A stretch of 64,000 nt of DNA from Planoprotostelium fungivorum (Eukaryota; Evosea; Variosea; Cavosteliida; Cavosteliaceae): contig MDYQ01000016.1 in NCBI GenBank assembly GCA_003024175.1, positions 62,001 to 126,000 of the forward strand, written 5' to 3'. Both the position numbers and the translations under genes were made by a program. Shown here piece after piece: positions 21,101-34,528 of this stretch. Numbering within the stretch: the stretch's first letter is position 1; each line of letters opens with the position of its first letter. The notes beneath the pieces were generated by a model. That model saw nothing but the letters and a program-made list of their open reading frames with translations. It was not told where the DNA came from and searched no databases.

Positions 21101-23781
21101 CACAATCGATTCATTGGGAACATATCTGACGTACTGGGTTACACTTCACTGGTGGAGCTCGACTTGTCTCACAATATGCTCTCGGGTTATGTCAGTTCTC
21201 TCTCCCTCTCCTTTCTCTTCTTCTCCTCTCCTTCTGATCATCGCCTTCTTCTCATTCCTCTTAGATCCCAGATACCTTCCAACAACTGAACAAATTGAAT
21301 CGCATCGATCTATCCCGCAATCGACTACGAGGAGATCTACACTCCATCATCAATCTTCCCTCTCTCACATCCATCGACCTCAGGTGCTCTCTTCCTCCTA
21401 CCTTTATCCTCTTCTCATCTCTATCTTCTTCTCATCTCTATCTTCTTCTCATCTCTATCTTCTTCTCATCTCTATCCTTCGTGTTGATCCACTGACTGAG
21501 ACAGCGATAATGACTTCTCCGGTTCAATCGATAAGATCAGGAGCGATCCGCGTTACATCGATCTCAGTAACAACCAACTGAGTGGTCCCGTCACCTGGAT
21601 GTCCACTCTCGATGCCGTTCAGTATCTCTCCATCGACAACAACTCCTTCAGTGGTGCTCCCACCTACTTATCCAAGAACGTCAAACTGACTCACATCTCT
21701 CTCGCCCACAACGCTCTCACCGGAGATCTCGACTTATCACGATCCACTTCTCTTGCTTTCGTCTCTGCTCCTGGGAATCTGTTCAATGGAACTGTCTCCA
21801 TCGATTCACCATCCCTCTTGTCCATCGATCTGAGTGGAAACAGGTGATGAATGAGAAGACGATGTCTCTGACGGAGGTAGATTTCACGATGCTGATGGAT
21901 TGGTCATCTACAACGAGACGGCCGTGTGCGATCTGTCGGGAGTTCTCTTTGAATGCCCCATACCTTGGTCGGTTGTAAAAGGCTGTCAGGTCTCACAGTG
22001 TGTGGTCTCTAATTCCTCCTCTTCCTCCCTTCGCTTCCACATGGTGATCCCATCTTCTCTCCCTCTTCCCCTTCTCATCACGTGACGATGACTCACTCGC
22101 ACAGAGAGGAGAGGTGTCCTCCTTTGATCAGAATGCCTTCCTGAAGAGTGTATCCATTCTCTCCAACAGCACTCTCTCTCGCTTCGGCATCCTCAAGCTG
22201 ACGAGCGGCAGCGTCATCGCCGACGTCACCATCAGCCCCCCTCCCAGAGAGTCCACCAACGAGGGCTCGGCCTCTCGTGTGGCCTCTCTCCTCATTCGGA
22301 GCTCCAACGATCTACAACTCTTCAGCGACAACGGTGTTCCCCTCATCGATCCCATCAGTAACGTCCCATCGGAGAGTCCGAATGGAGACAAGCTGGGAAC
22401 GGGGGGTATCGTGGGAATCGCCGTGGGATGTACCCTGGTGGTGGTGATCATCGTCATCGTGGCGGCCATCGTGATCCACCGTAGGAATCAGATGAGACTG
22501 CAGCAGAACAAGATGGTCTCCATCGATCTGTCTCAGATCAACTTGGGAGCGGCGAAGAAGAGCATCGTAGACCACACGGAGCTGAAGGACTTGTCACTGG
22601 TGGGTTCAGGGGCGTACGGTGTCGTCTATCGAGCAAAGTGGAGGGATATCCCGGTGGCTGTCAAGCAGGTGAGATGTCATCGAGTATTCGAGCTGAAGGG
22701 TCTCAGATCAAAGCTGAATTCATCACGGAGGAGCAGTTGAGATCCTTCTTGGGAGAGGTGGCCATCTTGCAGAGTCTGAGGAGTCACCCCAACGTCGTCT
22801 TGTTCATGGGTGTGTCTTCACTCTCTCATTCTCCTGATGAGTGACAGGTGCCACCTTCCCACCACAACCACTGTCCATGATCACAGAGTTCTGCAAGGGT
22901 GGAGGACTCTACGAATATCTGAGGAGAAATGAATGTTCCTGGGAGGTCAAACTCAGCTTCATCCAGGGAATCGGTCAGTTCGGCGTTCATTGCGTGTCAC
23001 TGAACTCCTTCAGCCCTCGGTATGTTACACTTGCACTTGGAGAAGGTGGACAGTGGCTCGTTGTAGATGCTGAGAGGTGCAGGTGATTCACAGGGATCTG
23101 GCCGTGAGGAACATCTTGTTGACCGAACATTTGGTACCGAAGGTTTCGGATTTTGGAATGTCCAGGTGAATCATCTACGAGTCTGTGATGGATGATGTGA
23201 TGTGTGATGGACGACGTGATGTGGTGGATGATGCGATAAACTCACTGTGAGACAGAGAACAGAAGACGGATGATGCCTCCACGACGCAGGTGACATCGTC
23301 ATCATGATGATGGATCACCCTGACGATGAAATAGACGATGGTGGGACCTCTCAAATGGATGTCACCCGAAGCCATTCAGAAGGGTGAATACTCTCCCAAG
23401 TCAGATGTCTTCAGCTTCGCTGTCGTCATGTGGGAGATCATCACGGGTGAGATGTATTGAGAGCGTCTCTTGTGATGTTTACGTCTCTACAGTGGAAGAA
23501 CCTTGGGCTGGGTTGAGTGGATTCGACGCAGCAGTTGGAGTGATACAGAGGGGAGACAGAATGAGGATCCCCGAGACTTGTGACTATGCCTTGGCCGATC
23601 TCATCCAACGTGAGTGGACATTCTAACGACATGCACATTCTCATCCTCCACAGAATGTTGGCATGTGGATCCAGAGCAGAGGCCTGATTTCAAGAACATC
23701 ACGCGAGCCTTGTCCTGTGATATGGACGCACCCCAAACCTCTGAGCAGATCACGCAAGAGATGCGCTACTCTCAGATTTGA
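18191..23781 (+). CDS. LRR receptor-like kinase (signal peptide, LRRs, TM, TKL kinase)
   Basis: Predicted cell-surface receptor. The signal peptide is [20 protein letters not shown]. After one intron comes a plant-like LRR cap ([15 protein letters not shown]), then many leucine-rich repeats of LxxLDxSxNxLSG type in short exons up to about 21850. One transmembrane helix at about 22405-22480 ([20 protein letters not shown]) is followed by basic residues. The kinase domain starts near 22575: glycine loop GSGAYGVVY, lysine in [14 protein letters not shown], catalytic loop [11 protein letters not shown] in VSDFGMS, activation-end [20 protein letters not shown], and a final RPDF block. HRDLAVRN resembles the tyrosine-kinase loop, but overall it is tyrosine-kinase-like (TKL). 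Ligand unknown. At least 20 short introns; stop TGA at 23779-23781. Confidence 0.9.
21411..21477 (+). repeat. Minisatellite, four copies of a 17-bp unit in an LRR-kinase intron
   Basis: The unit CTTCTCATCTCTATCTT repeats four times, the last copy slightly changed, in the pyrimidine-rich part of an unusually long intron. Confidence 0.85.
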
Positions 23782-24030
23782 ATATGATGAACCCATCTTG
23801 TTGCTATAAATACTTTATTTCTGCACTGTTCAATTCGTGAGTTTTGTGAGCAGAAGAATGAGCTCACTTGTAGAGGCCATCGAGAGAAGAATTGAGACGC
23901 GATGTGATGTGATGTGATTCTGAATGGTCAGAAGAAAAGAAAATCTAAAAATAAAAGCAAAAAACGAGAGGATCCCAAGTCATCCATATAGAACCATCCG
24001 TGATTGCAAAGGACCATCCTTGAATCAGAG

Positions 24031-26089
24031 ATGAACGCCTTATCCATCGACGGTGAGAGAAAGACAGGACAGGAAGTTCGTACACAAAACGGTGAGTCTC
24101 TCGCGATCACATTGAAACTCTGATTGTGATCATAAAATCAGTCACCGCATGTCTCACAGTAGCGAACGTTCTTCGATCCAGTTTGGGTCCCGTCGGTCAG
24201 GATAAGATGCTTGTAGACGATCGTGGAGACGTCACCATCACCAATGATGGTGCTACCATCGTCAAACAATTGGAAGTTGAGCACCCCGCCGCTAAGGTCC
24301 TCGTCGAGTTGGCTGATCTTCAGGATCAGGAGGTCGGTGATGGAACCACCTCCGTCGTCATCCTCGCTGCCGAGCTCCTCTCCGTGAGTCTATCTCATGT
24401 TGACTATACATTTTTCCAGTGATCTGGATGCAATCACATGATTGAACTGACGGAAATACAGAGAGCGAACGAGTTGGTGAAGAGACATCTCCACCCCACG
24501 TCGATTATTAGCGGATACCGTCTGGCTAGCAGAGAGTCCATCAAATACATCAACGAGCACCTCAGTGTTTCCGTAGCCAACCTCGGCAGAGAGTGCCTCA
24601 TCAACGCTGCCAAGACTTCCATGTCCTCTAAAATCATCGGAAGGTGAGTCCGTCGCATCTCAAGATTATTCCTCAGTACATCCGAGTCGTTCTCTGATGC
24701 TTCTGCAGCGAGATGGATTTTTTCTCCAACATGATCGTGAATGCCGTACAGAGAGTGAAGACGATCAACTCTCGCGGTGATGAGAAGTACCCCATCAAAT
24801 CGATCAACATCCTGAAGGCTCACGGTAAATCCGCCAAGGAGTCTGAGTACATTGACGGTTATGCCCTCAACTGCACTGTCGCCTCTCAGGCCATGGTCAA
24901 GAGAGTCAACAACGCCAAGATCGCATTCTTGGATTTCAACTTGAACAAGGCCAGAATGGGTCTCAACGTCAACATTGTCGTCAACGATCCCTCCAAGATC
25001 GAGGGCATCAAGCAGAGGTGAGCTCACGATCCATCGCACCTTCATCGTCTGCATCTACACTGTGTGGAAGAGAAAACTGAAATCGGACAGAGAGTCAGAC
25101 ATCATCAAGGAGAAGATCAACTTGATCTTGGCCAGCGGAGCCAACGTCATTCTGACGACCAAGGGAATCGATGACTTGTGCTTGAAGTACTTTGTCGAGG
25201 CTGGAGCCATGGCCGTTCGAAGATGTAAAAAGGAGGATCTCAGACGCATCGCAAAGTCCACGGGAGGAAAGGTTCTCCTCAACCTCGGTGACCTCGAGGG
25301 TACCGAGTCATTCGATGCCTCAGCCCTCGGTGCTGCAGACCTTGTTGCACAAGAGAGAATCGCCGATGACGAGTGCATCATTGTCAAGGTGAAGTCATTC
25401 ATGGATAGAGAAGAGCAAGGAGAGAAGAGGAGGCTGATGGAAGACAGGGATGCAAGGCCAGCAAGACGGCTTCGATCATTCTGCGTGGAGCCAACTCACT
25501 GATGCTGGAAGAGATGGAGAGATCTGTACACGATGCCATCTGCGTTGTCAAGAGAACCCTCGAGTCTGGAACCGTCGTGCCCGGTGGTGGTGCCGTAGAG
25601 GCTGCCCTCTCCATCTACCTCGAGAACTTTGCCACCACTCTGGTCAGTCTCTTTCTCCTCTTTCTCCTCTTTCTCTTTCAACATCTTCACGTCCCAGATT
25701 AACATTTGTGTAGGGTTCACGCGAGCAGCTGGCGATTGCCGAGTTTGCCGAGGCTTTGTTGGTGATTCCAAAGACATTGGCCGTCAACGGAGCCCACGAT
25801 GCCACGGAATTAGTCTCCAAGCTGAGAGCCAGACACAATGCCGCTCAGACTGATCCCACAAAGAGAGATCTTGCCATGTGAGTCACACTCTTTATCAGTA
25901 GAGAGTGACAATGTACATAGGAGTGGACTGGATCTGTACGAAGGAAAGGTACGAAACAACATGACGGCAGGAGTGTTAGAGCCAGCCTTGTCCAAAGTGA
26001 AGAGCATCAAGTTTGCCGTCGAGGCAGCTGTCACCATTCTCAGAATCGACGATCTCATCAAGCTGAATCCCAAGCAACAAGAACAATAG
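24031..26089 (+). CDS. TCP1: T-complex protein 1 subunit alpha (CCT1)
   Basis: Subunit of the cytosolic CCT/TRiC chaperonin that folds actin and tubulin. The first exon encodes [20 protein letters not shown], matching the CCT1 start. The body follows the alpha subunit closely: [86 protein letters not shown]-like segment ([19 protein letters not shown]) and [17 protein letters not shown] near the C-terminus. ATPase residues of GDGTT are intact. Four or five short introns. It ends [14 protein letters not shown], shorter in its tail than the human protein. Codons are strongly C/G-ended, as expected for high expression. Same strand as the kinase upstream, convergent with STK19. Confidence 0.96.
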
Positions 26090-26174
26090 ATCTTTCTTTT
26101 GTACTCTCTCCTTCTATTATTATTTTAGGGAAAATCTATTATTATTAAAATCCTCCACATCCTATACAATCTCT

Positions 26175-27295
26175 TTATCTCTTCCTCTCTCCTCCTTTCA
26201 CTCTGAGTAATCTCCCTGCAGTGGTATCCAAACTCTCAATCTGTTGTCTCCCCAGTAGATCCTCCACGTGTGTGTCTGCATCGATGACAGTGTATCGGAT
26301 CTTCTTCCTCATCAGATCCTTCACCAGCAACTCCTTCCATCTCTTACTGTTGATCATCCGAATCAACTCCTTCCTCCCCTGCATCAGACACTTTAAGAAG
26401 GGTCCCACGTTGGGAACTGCTATCCAGTACGTGTCGTGTTCTTTCGTCAATAAGACACCGGCATCCATCAGGAGTCTGTCTACATCAGTCTCTCTCCTCT
26501 CTCTTCCCTCACGTGATGTAATCGTCTGGAATCATCTTGTCTTCTGGTGAGAAGATCTGTCTCAGCTCTTCTTGGGTGACACTCGATCCCTTTGCAAGAG
26601 GTAAGACTCGATCGATGAATGTATCTGTTCGTGTGAGAGAATGATGAAGAGAGAGAGTACCCAGTAGATCGTAGTTCTTCTCTGGATTCAATTTGTTCAG
26701 TTGGTCGCGTTTCATTCGGATCTGATTCTTGTAATCTTCAATGTTGACAATTCCGTAGTCTTCCTTGTCGCTCAAGAATCGAAAGACACGAACGGATCCA
26801 TTCTTCTTCATCTCGTCCTGTATCTCATCAGACCCCACACGTACATCATGACCATCATCATCGATCGTCCATCGAATGTGGAGATGATCACCAGATCTCT
26901 GTCTACCCTTGTAGGATCACCAACGTGGTTGTACAATTGAGACCTGAGAATGACAGGCGGTATGCAGGTGAAAGTGCCAGCATGTTCTCTAAGGCCAGCC
27001 ATGTCTACGACCACGAACGGTGGTGGTTTGTTCGGTTTCTCGTCAATCTGTCTCGTTCAGCTCATTGGACGTCTCCATCTTCCTCACCTTCAAATTCTCT
27101 TTGTTCAGATGGGGCTTGGCATCTTTAATGACTTGACAGAAGTAATTCAATTGCCTTCTGCTCAGTGATTCCAGACACGATCTCGTAATGGAAGGAAGAT
27201 CTGAAATGGTCAGATTTCTCACTGGAGATGAGCGACACCTTCTATCGAAAAATCGTCAGGATGTTCCTCTGCGATGGATGTTGGTGGCTTCGGTT
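26175..27295 (-). CDS. STK19: STK19-like winged-helix protein
   Basis: STK19 was first named a kinase but is a tandem winged-helix DNA-binding protein acting in transcription-coupled nucleotide-excision repair. Matching blocks: PPVILRSQLYNHVGDPTRVD (human PPLVFRHQLYSLVQDRTAVD), VRVFRFLSDKEDYGIVNIED, DAGVLLTKEHDTYWIAVPNVG, RKELIRMINSKRWKELL, and the terminal DTTAGRLLR. No kinase motifs are present. There are at least three short introns. The N-terminal exon end is uncertain: the piece at about 27240-27295 (KPKPPTSIAEEHPDDFSIE) fits as an early exon but no start codon was found in frame. The stop codon lies 85 bp from the TCP1 stop (convergent). Confidence 0.85.
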
Positions 27296-27674
27296 TTACA
27301 GGCGACGTCAACGGTCGATACACCTTCGATCATCAGATTGGATTGATGATGGTATAGCTGCTTTACGTCACCTTTAATAGTTTAGACTTTGGACTGGCTA
27401 AGTTGATGTTACTGAGATCTCGCAGGGGCTCTCCCTCCTTCCGTTTCTTCTAAGATACACTCAAACGATATTTAATTACTTACAAACTCACTGGTGTCGT
27501 GTCCATGCTTGTTTGTTCTTTATTTTTTGATGATGTGGTCAGGTGATGATTGAGCCTTCCCGTTTCTGAATGACATTTCAAGGAAAGTTTTTGGACGTCA
27601 TTTTCTGGGCAAAAGTTTGGCCCAATCGTCCGAGCTGATCGAGGCATTCACTCCATTCACACACTATTCGAAAC
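27296..27674. other. Divergent intergenic region STK19 / DDX19
   Basis: About 380 bp between divergent genes. It probably holds both promoters and perhaps the first STK19 exon. No further gene seen. Confidence 0.4.
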
Positions 27675-29649
<1,975 letters not shown>

Positions 29650-29651
29650 AT

Positions 29652-32572
29652 TTATGAAGAACCATTGAGGGCCGTCTGCAGGGTCTGCTTGATCTCTTCT
29701 ACCTCTGGGCGATAACTCTTCTTGTACTGCACACACTTGTGGTATAACGTCACTAACGCCGCGAATGAAAAGTTGGTTCCCTTCTCGTCCTGAATGTGTC
29801 AGCTCTTTCTCCGTGTGAATGTGTCGATGTGTTCATCTTATTCTTCTCTCGTGTCGATTGAATGATTCACCTCGTCTGCGGCCAGATTGATGTCTCCTAA
29901 TCTCCTGGCCTCTTGGATGTTCTCGATGATGTCATCCAACTGCAGCGGTGGCACCTTCCTGTCGTTGATGTGGAACTGTGGATTCCCCTTTGCATTCTCA
30001 AAGGGTCTCATGAGGGACAAGAGTTCGTAGAGAACCATTCCAAAGGAGAAGACTGTGCATCTGAGTCTATAGAGGGTGACAGTCACTCACCGTCACACTT
30101 GTACGTGTACTCTTCTGCGTTCCACACTTCGGGTGCGATGAAGCCAGGTGTCCTGCTATAGTCAGGTGATGTGATCCATTGGATGTGTATGATGTGATCC
30201 ATTGGATGTGTATGATGTGATCCATTGGATGGAAGAGTGGCTCACCCGATGGCCGTCTTTGCGATCTGCGCGTCTTCGGTCAATTTCTTCGCCGTGTCGA
30301 AATCAGCGATGTATATGGTGCTGATCTCGCTGTTGTTGTTCAAGGTGACCAAGATGTTGTCACTCTTCAGATCTCTGTTTCATGTGAATGGAGAGTAGAG
30401 GATAGAGGGTCACCTGTGGATGACATCGTGGTTGTGTAAGAACTCGAGTCCATCCATAATCTGCATGGCGATGTCGCAGATCTCTCTCGCTGAGAAGTAC
30501 GTCTTTGTCCTCTTGGCACTCCTCCTCTGACTGTTGGGTGACAACTTTGTCTCTTCTTTCAATCGTTTCAGGTTTCCCCTTCTCAGTTCGATCATATCTA
30601 ACAGAGATCTGTCTCTCTTTCAGTTTCTCTCGTGTGTCGATGTTGTCGATTCGGATGGTCTCACCCGCTGTATTTGGTAGTGAACAATTGAATCTTATCG
30701 TCCATCTCTCTGTGGAACAGGTACCTGTCATCATTCAGTCTACAATCAGCCGATTCGACTGACCGTGTGATGTTGGGGTGGTAAGGAAGATTCTCCAACA
30801 ATTTGATCTCCGTCAGAAACTTCTCCTGGGAGGTATGAGAGACTGTATTCTGTTGTACAGAGACGGATTTAGGGTTCACCTTGATGTTGGGCAGGTGATA
30901 CAGCATCCCCTCGGTGATGACCAATTCCTTCATGCAGCAACTCCAACCATCTACATAGCAATTGTAGATGCCCGCGAAACTACCCCCCACACCCTCGACC
31001 AGTTTGTCTGTCATCAGTCATGACGATGAGAGATCCTCATCACACTCACCCGCCACGATGACGTTAGCCACATCGACCAATATCTTCTTCACGCCAGGCT
31101 CCATGGTGAGTGATCTCTGCTTCGTCGTGAACACTGTCTTGAAGAGGTTCCCCACGGTCGGTGCGTTCTGAACCAAGATGGACTGATTCATCTCCTTCAA
31201 CTGTTTGCACTGCTTCTGCAGAGAATTCACTTGAAACTCCAGCTTCGATGCCTGGGAAGGTCAGGGAGAGGTGATGACGTCACACCACGTCACCTGGATC
31301 GTCTTCTGCTTGAGTTGTTTCTGAAGGATGGGTGCACTCAGCTCGGGTGTGTCGGTGGTTGCACCTCTCATTCTCTTGACATTCTTCTCGTCTGCTTCCA
31401 CTCTGGCTTTCTCCAAGTGTTTCTGTTGTTCGTCTAATTCTGTCTCTTTGTCTTCGATCTGCTTCTCTCTGATTTCAAGAGTCAATACGGTAGTGAATCA
31501 TTTATGATCATTTTATTATGAATGATATCGTGGAGATGTAATCTCAATAGAATCATTCATCACCTCAGCTTCAATGTCTCCATCATCTTCTTGTATTTGT
31601 GAGCGTTGTTGGTGTGTAAGAGATAACCACTGGTGGCCACGATGATGAAGAGAAACAATTCGATGAAGGTTCTGCTCCAAGAAGATCCTTCTTCACGTAA
31701 CTCATCCACCATCTGATCTAAATCTGACCTACGTTCATCCACTACAACGAGGAGGAATGTCTTCATGATAAAGATGTGAATGTCATCATCACTTTACCTT
31801 CTTCGGGAAGAGGGCGACGCTCTATGACCGTCTTGACGGTCACCTTGGCGCCAAAATAATAATTATAATTCTTGATCTGCACGACCCACGCCTCTCCTTG
31901 TCTGTGTACATCGTGAATTCTTCATCTACATCGTTGTAGATCGATGACTCACTTGACGTATCGGTTCGGAAGGCCACCGAACTGGTCTGATGGGACGGAC
32001 AGGATGTGTGAGCACCTTCTCGACTTTGTCAAATGGTTTCTACACTCTCAAAGGGAGAATACATCGATGGAGACACACCTTGGTCCTGAAGGGCTTGATG
32101 TGCACTGAACGGTGTTGTCTCTCGTGGCGGCAGAGGGGACGGCACCCTTTCGATTGACTGTGACTTCTACGCTATCTGTTTGAATATATGAGAATCGATG
32201 GGAAATGGGATTCAGGGTTGATCTCATTCTCTTCAGGTGCAAATGGATATCTCGGATGATCTCACCCGAAGTATCGACCCACAGGCGAAATTGGAGTAGT
32301 TCTTGACTCGTGTCTGGGTTAGTGATGAATAGAAAGCATTGTGTGGTAGTGACGGTAAATGCCTTCTGTTCGTTCTCGATTCCATTCAGTGACTCGCATC
32401 TGGATTTGATCAGGATGACCCCTGTCAATTATAACAGAAGGATGAACCGACATATCATGATATGATGGTGATCGATCACGGCTCACTTTGACGCCTCCCT
32501 TGTGATCGATGCGGTGTCACCTCTTAAACAGAAGAGGAAGAATAGGAACAGAACCTGTCCAGCCCTGGACAT
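29652..32572 (-). CDS. Membrane-anchored protein kinase with coiled coil and DFD motif
   Basis: Start at 32572 gives a signal peptide (MSRAGQVLFLFFLFCLRGDT). Next comes an extracellular region of about 200 residues (32428-31800) of no recognised family, and one transmembrane helix near 31650 (FIELFLFIIVATSGYLLHT). A coiled coil follows (31485-31240, rich in Glu, Lys and Gln), then the kinase domain from about 31010: glycine loop GGSFAGIY, lysine in CCMKEL, HNHDVIHR then DLKSDNIL, IADFDTAKK in place of DFG, GFIAPEVW (APE) and VFSFGMVLYELLS. The presumed Mg-binding Asp is kept but the DFG glycine is Asp (codon 30296-30298). Probably a Ser/Thr kinase of TKL/Roco style. Treating ectodomain and kinase as one gene is inference from continuous splicing on one strand. 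Confidence 0.78.
30171..30232. repeat. Tandem repeat, 23-bp unit, 2.7 copies
   Basis: GTGATCCATTGGATGTGTAT plus GAT, repeated within an intron of the kinase gene. Confidence 0.9.
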
Positions 32573-32997
32573 CGCGATGGCGTGTGATAAAAGGGTTGCG
32601 TACTTCGTTGTAGATGGAGCCTGCCTCCAAAATCAAATTCAAATTCTTGACACCAGGCATGAGCCAGCTGAATCAGACACAGTGGCTGTTAGAGACAATC
32701 ACTCGAAACAAGAGGTGCTGTTTTATCTGCAAATATTGACGGTGACGACGAACAGTTCTTCATCGAAGAGGGCAGAAGACTCATACGGTCCAATTCACCT
32801 CTCGAAAGGAGTCTCTCCAACTCTTTCACAAACTCAAGAAGTGAAGACAATTCTCGGACTGTCTCATCTGATCATCATGTAGGAGTCATTCGGTCTTCGC
32901 TTTGGGTCGTCCTCCATACATCGCCCCGAAGATTCGTATGTCTGTTCCATACGAATAGATCTCTCATCTCTGCAGATCTTCACAAGCTTCATCTCAG
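32573..32997. other. Divergent promoter region between kinase and coiled-coil genes
   Basis: 425 bp. Plus- and minus-strand frames exist but show no conserved motif. One copy of the CGTTGTAGAT motif found in several introns lies at 32606-32615. Confidence 0.4.
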
Positions 32998-34429
32998 ATG
33001 TTCACTCCTCCAGCCCAACCGTCACCGTCTGACTCCAGGCACGAACGCAGCATCTCGAGAGCTCCCTCTCAGCTGAGCGGACATCTGTCCAGATTGAATG
33101 AACATCAGAATCTGATGACTAAGATGAATGGTAGATGAGTCGTGTCATTGTCGTATAGAACTGAGCCGAATTCGCAGATCAAGAGGCGGTGACTCGAAAA
33201 GTATCCACCCAAGTAGAGGAGTGCACGACGGAAATCAAAGCCAACCTCTCCGAGCTGAGAGTCGTCAAATCTTCTCTCCAGAATAGCATGGAGATGCAAA
33301 AGGAGGCGTTGGAACACATCCAGAAGACAGGTGAACGGTACGATCACCTGATTGATGACTCATGTCAACTTCCAGTTTCCTCAACTGCGGATAGAAATTG
33401 CCAGACGATTCTCCATGCATTACAAGACCAATCCCCATTTCAAGATCTCTATAACAGCCTCCGGGTGAGACGAAAATCGAACGACAACCGTGACACTCGT
33501 AGATCGTACAGCAGAAGCAGGATAACATCCAGCAGCAGATGAACACCCTCGAGACCTCTTGGAAACTCTCACGAAATGGATCCGAATCAACCGTGAAACA
33601 ACATCACGAGACGGTCATCAGTGCCATCTCGTCCGTCAACACGTACATCTCCACCCTGGCAGCTCATCTGGACAGCATCAACAGGAGATTAGATCTATCC
33701 GAGAGTCACAACCGCCAGATCATAACGGTGGATCTTCCATCTCGCATAGTGATCTCATCTTGTCTCAGGTGGACAACAAATTGTCGGAGATGCAGCTGTC
33801 GTGCAACACTCATCTACAGCGGGTGGAAGAGGAGATCGCTCACATCGCTTCTGCCAACCGACAACAGCTGGACAACCAGAACCGCAGATACGAATCTCTC
33901 GTGAATCGGGTGAGCCGACGAGACAGGAATCCCTGATTCACTGTATCATCAGATGGAGGAAGTTATGAAGCTCGTGGAATCATCATCACGCAGAACTGGT
34001 CCGAACATCCATCCACAGGTGCTATCACCTTGCGTTTTTACTCTCTTCGTCTGAGTCCGTCTGATCATGAGACAGGTGATTGCACCACCTCGCCTGGTTC
34101 CCATCAAAGAAGAGAGTTCCCTTGAGTCAACAGAATCCTCTCCCCTGGAATCTTCCCCTCCCAAAGAGACCACAGCTCAACACAAGAGGAAGAGGAGAGC
34201 ACCTCTCGCACAGCCAACAGTCTACAGGTGAGAGATTGTGTCTTATGCAATGTCTGACCGAGACAGTCTCACGGAAGAAGTGGACCTCTTTGGAGCTGTC
34301 ATCGAAGATGCGAGAGAGAAGAAGGACACAAACAAGAGAAGGAAGGGACAGGAAGGAAAGAAGGGAGAAGGCAACACAAAGAAGACTGCGAGAGAAGAGA
34401 AGACGAACAAGAAGAGAGGAAAGTGTTAG
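32998..34429 (+). CDS. Coiled-coil protein with basic nuclear-type tail
   Basis: Unrecognised protein. It starts with a Ser/Pro/Arg-rich segment (MFTPPAQPSPSDSRHERSIS), continues with heptad-rich coiled coils (33185-33320 and 33540-33910, many Leu, Gln, Glu), and has an acidic patch (DSLTEEVDLFGAVIEDARE). The tail is extremely Lys/Arg-rich, ending TNKKRGKC at about 34429, and could act as a nuclear localisation signal. About six short introns. It sits upstream of XPB on the same strand. A structural or chromatin role is possible, but nothing in the sequence settles it. Confidence 0.6.
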
Positions 34430-34528
34430 ATTCCACTGCAAGATGAATGAAAGAAGAATGTGAATGAAATCCTCTGAGGAAATTGGAATTACGTAATGAT
34501 TGGAACTTTTCATTTTGGCCATAAAAAG

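Noticed and set aside
31848-31861. E2F-like palindrome TTGGCGCCAAAA
   Set aside because: It lies within coding sequence of the membrane kinase ectodomain region (YYFGAK), not in a promoter.
32502-32882. 126-codon plus-strand frame between kinase and coiled-coil genes
   Set aside because: It overlaps the signal-peptide exon of the minus-strand kinase and has no recognisable motif.
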